Source of the DNA: Collinsella sp.
Lineage (GTDB): Bacteria; Actinomycetota; Coriobacteriia; Coriobacteriales; Coriobacteriaceae
NCBI GenBank assembly: GCA_018381235.1
Contig: JAGZSF010000007.1
Location: forward strand, 40,384-104,383
Length of the DNA: 64,000 bases
Direction: 5' to 3'
The position numbers were made by a program, and so were the translations under genes. Position 1 is the first letter of the stretch. Every line of letters starts with the position of its first letter. The notes below the pieces were generated by a model. It saw only the letters and a program-made list of their open reading frames with translations. It was not told the DNA's origin and ran no database searches. Positions 57,065 through 64,000 of the stretch are shown here, piece by piece.

Positions 57065-58798
57065 ATGGCGAACGACAGCAAGACATGGCGGTGCGGAAAG
57101 TACGAGCTCAGCTTTGACCGTCCGCGCATCATGGGCGTCCTCAACGTGACGCCCGATTCGTTTAGTGACGGCGGTGAGCACTTTGACCAAGATGCCGCTA
57201 TCGAGTACGGCCTGGCGATGCTCGATGCCGGCGCCGACATCATCGACGTGGGCGGCGAGTCCACGCGCCCCGGCTTTACCCCGGTCAACCCCGACGAGGA
57301 GGCGCGTCGCGTGCTGCCCGTCGTGCGTGCGCTCGCCAAAGAGGGCGCCATCGTCTCGATCGACACGCGTCATGTGGCAGTTGCCAAGGCGGCTGTGCGC
57401 TGCGGTGCTTCGATTGTCAACGACGTGACGGGCTTCACCGATCCCAAGATGGTTGAGTTCGTTAAGACGAGCACCTGCGGCGTCATCGTAATGCATGCCG
57501 GCGAGGTCGCCGCACCCGCCCGCACGCACGCGACGGTGCAGCTCGATACCTCGGCTGCGGCGTTTGTTGCCGAGAAGGCACGCGAAGCGGCTGCCGAGGC
57601 CGCGCGCGAGGCCGAGAAGCCGGCCCGTCGCCGTCGCGGCAAGCTGTTGGGCGAGCCCAAGGTTGAGGCCAAGCTTCCGGGCGGTGTGGTACAGCCCTCG
57701 CTGCCGTTTGGCGAACCGGAGCCCGCGCCCGAGCCTGTTGACGAGCCAGAGACGCCGGCTGCCGATCAGGCTGCCCCTGCCGCCGCTGCGCCCGAGACCG
57801 TGCCCGCAGCTACCGAAGCCGCACCAGAGCCCAGCGACCACCTGGCCGCCATGATGCGTCGCAGCGCCCGCCGCGAGGAAGCCTATGTGCCCACCTCGCA
57901 GCTCCGCCGCTTTACCCTGCCCGATTCGGCGCCCATCATGCGCCGCGTCATGGGCTTTCTGTCCGACCAGGCCCGTACGCTCATCCATGCCGGCGTGTCG
58001 CGCGACCGTATCTGCATCGATCCCGGCCCGGGCTTTGGCAAGACGGCCAACGAAGACATCGTCATCCAGCGCGAGACCGCCAAGATGGCGTCGCTGGGCT
58101 ATCCGCTCATGTGCGCCGTGTCGCGCAAGCGCTTTGTGGGCGCCGTCTCGGGCGTGACCGAGGCCGCCGAGCGCGATGCCGCCACGTTTGGTGTGTGCCT
58201 GGGCGCCATCCAGGCCGGCGCCAACATCGTGCGCGTACATGACGTTGCGGGCTTTGCGCAGTTCCTGAACGGTTACTGGGCCGTTGCCAAACCGCAACCG
58301 CGCCGCGCGTTTGTGGCCGTGGGTTCCAACCTGGGGCATCGCTGCGACAACATCCGTGCTGCGCGCGACATGATTGCCGAGATCCCGCTCACCTGCGTGT
58401 CCAACTGCTCGCGCATCTACGAGAGCGAGCCGGCCTACGAGACGCGCCAGGACGCATTTGCCAACGCCGTCATCGAGATCAAGACCGAGCTGGCTCCGCT
58501 GGTGCTGCTTGACGAGCTCATGAAGATCGAGGCCGAGCTGGGCCGCGACCGCTCCAAAAAGGCCAAGGCAAACGGCCCGCGCACCATCGACTTGGACCTG
58601 CTGTGGATGGACGGCGAGACCCACGGTGGCAAAAAGCTGCGCCTGCCGCATCCGCTCATTGGCGAGCGCGACTTTGTGCTGGTGCCGCTCGAGGACCTGA
58701 TGCACGACCCGGCGCGGTTCTTCCGCTACAACGGCGTCGAGGTCAAGGAGCCCGAGGATCGCGTGGGCCATATCGTGGGCGAATTGGGGCGTATGTAG
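57065..58798 (+). CDS. folPK: Dihydropteroate synthase - HPPK fusion
   Basis: 577 residues. The N-terminal DHPS has IMGVLNVTPDSFSDGG, DVGGESTRPGF and DPGPGFGKT. Between residues ~150 and 280 the DHPS is interrupted by a Pro/Ala/Glu-rich insert (EPAPEPVDEPETPAADQAAP) placed before PIMRRVMGFLSDQAR. From ~415 an HPPK domain follows (AFVAVGSNLGHRCDNIRAA, RTIDLDLLW, LPHPLIGERDFVL). The fusion joins two neighbouring folate steps, HPPK making the substrate of DHPS. The start has AGGAGG six to seven bases before ATG 57065. The gene name is descriptive. Confidence 0.93.
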   Translation: MANDSKTWRCGKYELSFDRPRIMGVLNVTPDSFSDGGEHFDQDAAIEYGLAMLDAGADIIDVGGESTRPGFTPVNPDEEARRVLPVVRALAKEGAIVSIDTRHVAVAKAAVRCGASIVNDVTGFTDPKMVEFVKTSTCGVIVMHAGEVAAPARTHATVQLDTSAAAFVAEKAREAAAEAAREAEKPARRRRGKLLGEPKVEAKLPGGVVQPSLPFGEPEPAPEPVDEPETPAADQAAPAAAAPETVPAATEAAPEPSDHLAAMMRRSARREEAYVPTSQLRRFTLPDSAPIMRRVMGFLSDQARTLIHAGVSRDRICIDPGPGFGKTANEDIVIQRETAKMASLGYPLMCAVSRKRFVGAVSGVTEAAERDAATFGVCLGAIQAGANIVRVHDVAGFAQFLNGYWAVAKPQPRRAFVAVGSNLGHRCDNIRAARDMIAEIPLTCVSNCSRIYESEPAYETRQDAFANAVIEIKTELAPLVLLDELMKIEAELGRDRSKKAKANGPRTIDLDLLWMDGETHGGKKLRLPHPLIGERDFVLVPLEDLMHDPARFFRYNGVEVKEPEDRVGHIVGELGRM

Positions 58799-59500
58799 AT
58801 GATCGAGATGAATGTTGTTGCCGCCGGTACCGAGCTCGACGCGGCGCGTGACGCGGGCCGCGAGGGCATGTCCGCGGGCTGGTGCGCGTGGAGCGCGGAC
58901 GATGCATCGCTGACGTTTTCGCTGGTCGTGCGCCCCGATGTGAACATGCACGCCTTCCACGGCCTGCCGTTTGTGGCCGCAATGGGCATGATGGACGCGC
59001 TCGCGGGCACAGCCGCAACGCCGGGTCTGGGGCTTGCCGGCAAGGTGGGCATCCAGTGGCCGAGTGACATCGTGTGCGGCGCTCCTGCGTTTGAGACGTC
59101 GCTCGCGCGCGTCGCCGTCAACGGTGGTGCCGGTGCCGCGGGCATGTTTGCCGCGGTGACGGTGGATGTTGAGCGTTCGGCGCTGAGCGAGCTCGGCGTA
59201 GATGTGGCCGATGAGGCGCTGGTCGAGGTATTGGCCGCGGCAGTACTCGCTCGCATTGACACCTGGGCGGTTGTTGCCAACACACCACAGGGTGCTGCTG
59301 GTCCGTTGGCTCCCGTGCTGGGCGAGTACTTCGACATGGTGCCGCTGCTCGGTCGCCAAGTTGCGGCGGTGTCGCCCAACGGCTTGCCACTTGCGGTCGG
59401 TGTGTTTGCGGGCCTGGACATCTGGGGCCGCGCGACCATCAAGACCGATGCCGGCGAGCAAGAGTTTCCGCCCGAGGCCGTGCGCATTCGCGGGCTGTAA
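58799..59500 (+). CDS. Biotin-protein-ligase-like protein, degenerate
   Basis: 233 residues. VGIQWPSDIV corresponds to the KWPNDI motif of BirA-type ligases, and the end FAGLDIWGRATIKTDAGEQE to the ligase C-terminal module. The ATP/biotin loop GRGRxxR is not present at the N-terminus, and the Lys of KWPND is Gln. So the fold is probably kept but the reaction may not be. Its ATG directly follows the folPK stop. It could bind a cofactor or be a relic; function is open. Confidence 0.55.
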   Translation: MIEMNVVAAGTELDAARDAGREGMSAGWCAWSADDASLTFSLVVRPDVNMHAFHGLPFVAAMGMMDALAGTAATPGLGLAGKVGIQWPSDIVCGAPAFETSLARVAVNGGAGAAGMFAAVTVDVERSALSELGVDVADEALVEVLAAAVLARIDTWAVVANTPQGAAGPLAPVLGEYFDMVPLLGRQVAAVSPNGLPLAVGVFAGLDIWGRATIKTDAGEQEFPPEAVRIRGL

Positions 59501-59537
59501 CGCAGGGTGCCCACGCTCAAAGATAACGATGACAACA

Positions 59538-59570
59538 AAGCCCTCCTCGGCTGTGCCGGGGAGAGCTTTT
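59538..59570 (+). terminator. Terminator after the biotin-ligase-like gene
   Basis: AAAGCCCTCCTCGGC pairs with GCCGGGGAGAGCTTT (few mismatches, 3-nt loop), then a T. Confidence 0.65.
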
Positions 59571-59597
59571 GCGTGACTGCAGGGCGGCATCTCGGTC

Positions 59598-59638
59598 CTA
59601 TTCCTCAAAACTGACAAATTTTCGTTTTTGAGGAATAG
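59598..59638. repeat. 41-nt palindrome, copy 1
   Basis: Arms CTATTCCTCAAAA / TTTTGAGGAATAG (13 bp) around a 15-nt core. Together with 59683-59723 it forms a pair in inverted orientation. Confidence 0.8.
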
Positions 59639-59682
59639 GAAACATGCACGATATCGCTGTGCTGGGCGTGTTCGAGGAGTCT

Positions 59683-59723
59683 CTATTCCTCAAAATTGAA
59701 AATTATTCAGTTTTGAGGAATAG
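59683..59723. repeat. 41-nt palindrome, copy 2
   Basis: Identical 13-nt arms and equal length. Reversed, it matches copy 1 at 37 of 41 positions, so the two are inverted copies 85 nt apart. Confidence 0.8.
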
Positions 59724-59781
59724 GCTTGGCGAACGTTTGCGGGGACTGTGGCATCGGGCGTGCTCGACTTAGGTCCTCGTC

Positions 59782-60555
59782 CTACCCCAGCTTCTGCATG
59801 CGGCGGTAGATTTCGCAGATGCCTTTGATGGTGAGTTGGCCGTCGACCACGTCGAAGGCATCGGTCGAATCGGCGACGATGCCGGCGAGACCGCCCGTGG
59901 CGATAACGGTGGCATCGTCGCGGCCCAGCTCGCGCTTCATGCGCGCGACCAGGCCCTCGGCCATGGCGGCGGCGCCCACCACGGCGCCGACCTTGATGCA
60001 CTCCTCGGTATCGCGGCCGATGGCGTGCTCGGGCGCCTCGAGCGGCACGCTGGCGAGTTTGGCGGCACGGGCGGCAAGCGCGTCCATGGAGATGCGGATG
60101 CCCGGCGCGATCGCTCCGCCAATGTAATAACCGTCCTCATCGATGACGTCGATATTGGTCGCGGTGCCAAAGTCCACCACGATTGCCGGCGCGCCGTAGA
60201 AAGTTTCGGCCGCAACGGCGTTGGCGACGCGGTCGGCACCCACGGCTTGGGGGCGCGCCGCGCGCAGCTTGGTTACGGCGGCCGTCTGCGGCCCGATGAC
60301 GATGGCGTCCGCGGCAATGCGATCGGCCACGGCGTGCCACTCGCGCGAGAGCTGCGGCACCACGCCGGCAAAGGCGATCGCGTCGACCGCGTCGAGCGAA
60401 AGGCCGTACATCTTAAAGAAACCCATCAGGCGCACATGGATCTCGTCGGCGGTATAGGAGCGGTCGGTGGGCATGCGCCACGACTGCACCAGCTCGTCTC
60501 CGTCAAACAGGCCCATGGCCGTCTGCGTGTTTCCCATATCGATAGCGAGCAGCAT
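59782..60555 (-). CDS. coaX: Type III pantothenate kinase
   Basis: 257 residues. LAIDMGNTQTAMGLFDGDEL, GADRVANAVAA, VVDFGTATNIDVID and IAPGIRISMDALAARAA are the motifs of CoaX (ASKHA fold). It phosphorylates pantothenate, the first step of CoA synthesis. The ATG at 60555 has GGGAG upstream; the ORF open further upstream covers the tRNA and is spurious. Confidence 0.95.
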   Translation of the reverse strand: MLLAIDMGNTQTAMGLFDGDELVQSWRMPTDRSYTADEIHVRLMGFFKMYGLSLDAVDAIAFAGVVPQLSREWHAVADRIAADAIVIGPQTAAVTKLRAARPQAVGADRVANAVAAETFYGAPAIVVDFGTATNIDVIDEDGYYIGGAIAPGIRISMDALAARAAKLASVPLEAPEHAIGRDTEECIKVGAVVGAAAMAEGLVARMKRELGRDDATVIATGGLAGIVADSTDAFDVVDGQLTIKGICEIYRRMQKLG

Positions 60556-60691
60556 GTCTACTCCCAGTGTTGGCATAAAAGGACGCGCACCATTGTATAC
60601 GCGCCGCCGACGGCACTCGGCTGCGATTCGTTTACGGTGATAGGGGCTGAGGGGTTTAAATATGAAGGAATTATGCTCTACGAGATTTTCC

Positions 60692-60720
60692 TTGCCGTTT
60701 ACCGAACTCCCGTGTAATAT
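60692..60720 (+). promoter_or_regulatory. Promoter of the initiator tRNA
   Basis: TTGCCG (60692-60697) and TAATAT (60715-60720) are 17 nt apart, 31 nt before the tRNA. Confidence 0.65.
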
Positions 60721-60751
60721 TCTTTTTTGCGCACATGAGGCGCCCAGACAT

Positions 60752-60828
60752 TGCGGGGTGGAGCAGTCTGGTAGCTCGCCGGGCTCATAACCCGGAGGTC
60801 GTAGGTTCAAATCCTGCCCCCGCGACCA
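60752..60828 (+). tRNA. Initiator tRNA-fMet (CAT)
   Basis: 77 nt. Three G-C pairs (GGG/CCC) close the anticodon stem around CTCATAA, the mark of initiators. CCA is encoded. Position 1 is T and 72 is G, so the usual unpaired C1-A72 is replaced by a possible U-G. Confidence 0.93.
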
Positions 60829-60843
60829 AGAACTTGCAGCTCG

Positions 60844-60868
60844 TCGGCCTAGCCGGCGGGATTTTTTG
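60844..60868 (+). terminator. Terminator after tRNA-fMet
   Basis: CGGC/GCCG stem followed by GGGATTTTTTG. A second hairpin GGACCG/CGGTCC lies at 60878-60893. Confidence 0.55.
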
Positions 60869-60917
60869 TTATTCCGGGACCGTGTTTTCGGTCCAATTCT
60901 CGGCCTCTCAAACAAAA

Positions 60918-61295
60918 TCTCGATCTGTAACATCTAGACCCGATTTGGGCGGCCAAGTGTTACAGATCGAGATGTTTCGGCAGGACGGTCTTCGTTTGTC
61001 TAAATCTGTAACACGAGGGACGGATTTTGCCGAGTTGTTGTTACAGATTGAGATTTTCTAGCAGGCGGGCCCCGTTTGTCTCGATCTGTAACATCTGGGG
61101 TTCATTTTGCTGAGTAACTGTTACAGATCGAGATCTTTCGGCAGGCTAGATTGGATTGTCTCAATCTGTAACAGGTAGGGGTAAAAAGTGGGTCTAGATG
61201 TTACAGATCTAGATTGTTGAGGATGGGACGAGATGAATATCTTTATCTGTAACAGTAGGACCCGGTTTCGCCGCGTAACTGTTACAGATTGAGAC
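60918..61295. repeat. Array of five 45-nt palindromes, period 80-81 nt
   Basis: Five units start at 60923, 61004, 61084, 61164 and 61245. Each begins ATCTGTAACA and ends TGTTACAGAT, exactly 45 nt in all five, with a 25-nt core of variable sequence. The spaces between units are 35-36 nt and also share a consensus (GAGAT.TTTCGGCAGG ... TTTGTCTCG), so stems extend with CTCG/CGAG. Unit 4 appears inverted relative to unit 1 (TCTAGACCC / GGGTCTAGA). No ORF in any frame looks real. Confidence 0.85.
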
Positions 61296-61436
61296 AAACC
61301 GACGCCCCGCCCCGCCCCATCCACCTGCCGCCGCCTGCTATCCGCCGATTTCCGTTGCGCTGCCGCACTCCCATGCCATATCCTCTAGACAACTACGCGG
61401 CATCATCGCCGCCGCGCCTACAAGAGAGGAATGTCC

Positions 61437-63467
61437 ATGACCGCACCTGCATCCAAGCTGCTCCAGCCCATTACGGTTGGCCCCCTTGAGCTCAAGAACC
61501 GCATTATGTTCCCGCCGCTTACCACCGGTTACGAGGAGCGCGACGGTTCCATTGGCGAGCGCAGCCTGGCTTTTTACGAGCGCCTGGCCCGTGGCGGCGT
61601 GAGCTACATCGTCATCGGCGACGTCGCTCCCGTCATGACCGCGAGCCCCACGCCCAAGCTGGCAACCGACGCCCAAATCCCCACGTTTAAGGCGCTGGCC
61701 GATGCCGTCCACAAGCACGGCGCCAAGGTCGCGCTGCAGCTGTTCCACCCCGAGTACGATGTGCCCGGTGTCGGCCGCATGGTCATGGGCTCCATGGCTG
61801 CCGCCAAGGCCGCGCAGGAGGCCAAGGCCGCCGGCGACGAGGAGACCTTTGCCGCCAAGATGGCCGAGTCCAACGAGATCCGCAACCAGGCCTACGCCAA
61901 GCTGCATCACGACATGCAGCACTTTGTGAACGAGGCGAGCGTAGAGCAACTCACCCAGATCAAGGAGGCCATCGCTGCCTCGGCCGCCCGTGCGCAGCAG
62001 GCCGGCATCGACGCCATCGAGGTCCACGGCGATCGTCTGGTGGGTTCGCTGTGCTCGGCCATCCTCAACCAGCGCACCGACGAGTACGGCGGCTCGTTCG
62101 AGAACCGCGTTCGCTACGCGCTGGAGGTCGTCGCTGCCATTAAGGAAGCCGCGCCGCAGCTGATGGTGGAGTACAAGCTCCCCGTGATCATGGAGAACCC
62201 CGACGGCACGCCGCGCGGCAAGGGCGGCCTGCAGCCCGACGAGGCCTGCGAGTTCGCCAAGCTGCTCGAGGGCGCGGGCATCGATATGATCCAGGTCGCA
62301 CAGGCCAACCACACCGGCAACATGGGCGACACCATTCCGCCCATGGGCGCCATGCCCTACAACTGGACGCTGCCCGTGGCCGAGCGCGTCAAGGCCCTGG
62401 TCTCCGTGCCGGTGGCAACCGTGGGCCGCGTGGTTTCGGTCGAGGCCGGCGAGAAGATTCTGGAAGACGGCGCCGCCGACATCATCGCCTATGGCCGCTC
62501 GCTCATGTGCGACCCCGACATTGCGCTGAAGGCCGCCACGGGTGAGCCCATCCGCGAGTGCCTCAACTGCAACAAGGGTTGCGTCGATGCGATTCAAAAC
62601 CGCAAGTACATTTCGTGCGTGCTCAATGCCGAGAACGGCGACGAGGCGACCATCGCCATCAAGCCGGGCGAGGGCGACAAGAAGGTCGCCGTGGTGGGCG
62701 GCGGCATCGCCGGCCTGGAGGCCGCGCGCGTGGCGGCCAAGCGCGGCTACGACGTGACCATCTACGAGGCGAGCGATCACTTGGGCGGCCAGATTGTGCT
62801 GGCGGCTGCGCCTCCGCGCAAGGACGAGATCATGCGCTCGGTCGAGTACTACGAGAAGATTCTGCCTGGTCTGGGCGTGAAGGTTGAGCTCAGCCATGCC
62901 GCTACCGCTGAGGACCTCAACGCCGCCGACGCCGCGATTGTGGCTGTGGGCGCGCACGACGTGGTCATCCCCGTTCCGGGTGCCGACTCGGAGAAGGTCG
63001 TCTCGAGCTGGGACGTGCTGGCCGGCAAGGTGGAGCTTACGGGCCGCGTCGCCGTCATTGGCGGTGGCCTGGTGGGCACCGAGACTGCCGAGTACCTGCT
63101 GCGGCGCGGCTGCGAGGTGGCGATTGTCGAGATGCTCGACAAGATTGCCGCGGGCGAGTCCGAGACCATTCTGCCGCTGATTATGAGCGACTTTGCCGAG
63201 CACAACGTGGAGCAGCACGTGAAGACCCGCCTGACCGCCATTACCGACGAGGGCGTGGAGGCCGTGCGCACCACCGAGGACGGCGCCGAGGAGCCGGTAA
63301 ATATCGCCTGCGATTACGTGGTGATGGCCGTGGGCTCCAAGGCCAACGCGTTTGGCCTGGACGGCGTGACGGTGCCCGTGACCTGCGTGGGCGACTGCTC
63401 GGGCGAGCGCACCGCCGACATTGCGAGCGCCATCCGCACGGCGTATCACGCGGCCAACGAGCTGTAG
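61437..63467 (+). CDS. Flavin/Fe-S oxidoreductase of the old yellow enzyme - dienoyl-CoA reductase group
   Basis: 676 residues. An OYE-type barrel (LLQPITVGPLELKNRIMFPP, VHGDRLVGSLCSAILNQRTD, ends about 370) is followed by a 4Fe-4S Cys cluster (ECLNCNKGCVD ... SCVLN) and a two-dinucleotide-fold half (VAVVGGGIAGLEAARVAAKRG, VAVIGGGLVGTETAEYLLRR). This matches 2,4-dienoyl-CoA reductase, bile-acid and NADH:flavin oxidoreductase relatives of gut anaerobes. Substrate is not predictable: steroid, bile acid and enoate are candidates. The ATG at 61437 has AGAGAGGA upstream, with an alternative ATG 61431 too close to it. Confidence 0.88.
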   Translation: MTAPASKLLQPITVGPLELKNRIMFPPLTTGYEERDGSIGERSLAFYERLARGGVSYIVIGDVAPVMTASPTPKLATDAQIPTFKALADAVHKHGAKVALQLFHPEYDVPGVGRMVMGSMAAAKAAQEAKAAGDEETFAAKMAESNEIRNQAYAKLHHDMQHFVNEASVEQLTQIKEAIAASAARAQQAGIDAIEVHGDRLVGSLCSAILNQRTDEYGGSFENRVRYALEVVAAIKEAAPQLMVEYKLPVIMENPDGTPRGKGGLQPDEACEFAKLLEGAGIDMIQVAQANHTGNMGDTIPPMGAMPYNWTLPVAERVKALVSVPVATVGRVVSVEAGEKILEDGAADIIAYGRSLMCDPDIALKAATGEPIRECLNCNKGCVDAIQNRKYISCVLNAENGDEATIAIKPGEGDKKVAVVGGGIAGLEAARVAAKRGYDVTIYEASDHLGGQIVLAAAPPRKDEIMRSVEYYEKILPGLGVKVELSHAATAEDLNAADAAIVAVGAHDVVIPVPGADSEKVVSSWDVLAGKVELTGRVAVIGGGLVGTETAEYLLRRGCEVAIVEMLDKIAAGESETILPLIMSDFAEHNVEQHVKTRLTAITDEGVEAVRTTEDGAEEPVNIACDYVVMAVGSKANAFGLDGVTVPVTCVGDCSGERTADIASAIRTAYHAANEL

Positions 63468-64000
63468 TTGAGCATCGCGGCCAGGCGGGGCGGTAGCACG
63501 GATTCGTCTCGCCCGGCTGTGTCCCGTCGGGTGTCAACCGGTGCGGGGCCTGCAAGCGCAGCAGGTCCCGCCCTTTTTGTTTTGCTCCGGTGGATGGCAA
63601 TGCGCGGTAATCATGAGGAGTGAGGGCGTCTACTACCTTGCAGATCACTCAAAATTATTGGGGGAGGGGTTAATAACTATATCCTCTATACCAAAGGACA
63701 TAAAGAGATGCCAATTTTGTTGACAAGCGAATGACGATTAGCTGTGAGTCAGCTACCAGCGTAAATAATCGATAAAGATATGTCGTAATTTGGTGCCAAA
63801 TGCCCAGATAATGCCGCGTCTATTTTAATTAACTGCTTTGAGCAAACAGTAAAATGCTATTATCTAACTTGCACGTAAGAAAGCAGATTAACGGTTAAGG
63901 CTGTTAGCGCCGGGCGATTTTAGCCGCTAATAGTCAAACTATTTTGACCAATCCCGGTCACCGAATAATGGCCACCGTGCCTCCCCGCCGCCACTACGCT
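63468..64000. other. Terminator and A/T-rich region without gene
   Basis: A terminator lies at 63544-63580 (GCGGGGCCTGC ... GCAGCAGGTCCCGC, then CTTTTTG). From about 63600 the GC content drops clearly. No ORF of note is seen; a TATTAT box at 63858-63863 could serve a gene beyond the window. Confidence 0.5.

Noticed and set aside
60918..61295. CRISPR array
   Set aside because: Repeats are regularly spaced, but the spacers share a consensus, the repeated part is only 10-nt arms around a variable core, and no cas gene is present.
63541..63723. 60-residue ORF in the last region
   Set aside because: It begins inside the terminator hairpin, lacks a ribosome site and resembles no protein.

Overview
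The window is chromosomal DNA of a high-GC actinobacterium. The gyrA - tRNA-Ile - tRNA-Ala order, the anaerobic gut-type enzymes (NfnAB-like transhydrogenase, flavin/Fe-S oxidoreductase), the large cell-wall-anchored glycosidase and the many palindromic intergenic repeats suggest the class Coriobacteriia, most likely Collinsella or a close relative. The genus is an inference from gene content; no 16S gene is present.

Layout. 0-4.3 kb: 3' end of gyrA, three tRNA genes (two identical Ile-GAT around Ala-TGC), a DUF151 nuclease-like protein, two small unknown genes and typA. 4.3-6.4 kb: two membrane proteins on the minus strand (a bactofilin-like/membrane hybrid and a TRIC-family channel). 6.4-7.4 kb: two tRNA-Ser genes, an inverted fragment of one of them, and a long leader. 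7.4-14.3 kb: rpsF-ssb-rpsR-rplI, dnaB, purA, purD and a NUDIX hydrolase. 14.3-22.1 kb: an ABC exporter, a one-TM unknown protein, and carAB preceded by a hairpin that looks like a PyrR-binding loop over the carA ribosome site. 22.1-31.7 kb: repeats, a >2100-residue GH31 glycosidase with a wall-sorting signal that is broken by one frameshift, purE, a class B-type sortase and a MoaE-like protein. 31.8-37.5 kb: a membrane protein, purF-purM-purN and a PTS IIA protein. 37.7-43.4 kb: a PpiC-type foldase, YqeY, a polar amino-acid ABC transporter (ATPase, Tat lipoprotein, two permeases) and a cytidylate-kinase-like protein. 43.5-51.3 kb, mostly minus strand: an NfnAB-like pair, pth, an unknown protein with a nuclease-like C-terminus between two copies of a ~204-nt inverted-repeat element, prs and glmU. 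51.5-54.8 kb: a three-gene ECF transporter whose double ATPase carries an in-frame palindromic insert. 55.3-63.5 kb: xth, a sirtuin, a folP-folK fusion, a degenerate biotin-ligase-like protein, coaX, initiator tRNA, a five-unit palindrome array and a large flavin oxidoreductase.

How the genes fit together. Nucleotide supply dominates: prs makes PRPP, purF/D/N/M/E/A belong to de novo purine synthesis, carAB feeds pyrimidines and arginine, and folPK supplies the folate used by PurN. Translation and replication housekeeping genes surround these. The wall-anchored glycosidase and the nearby sortase suggest host-glycan use.

The least explained content is intergenic: at least five families of palindromic elements, including a ~204-nt element present three times, giant hairpins with a shared apical motif, an 80-nt-period palindrome array, and one palindromic element inside a coding sequence.
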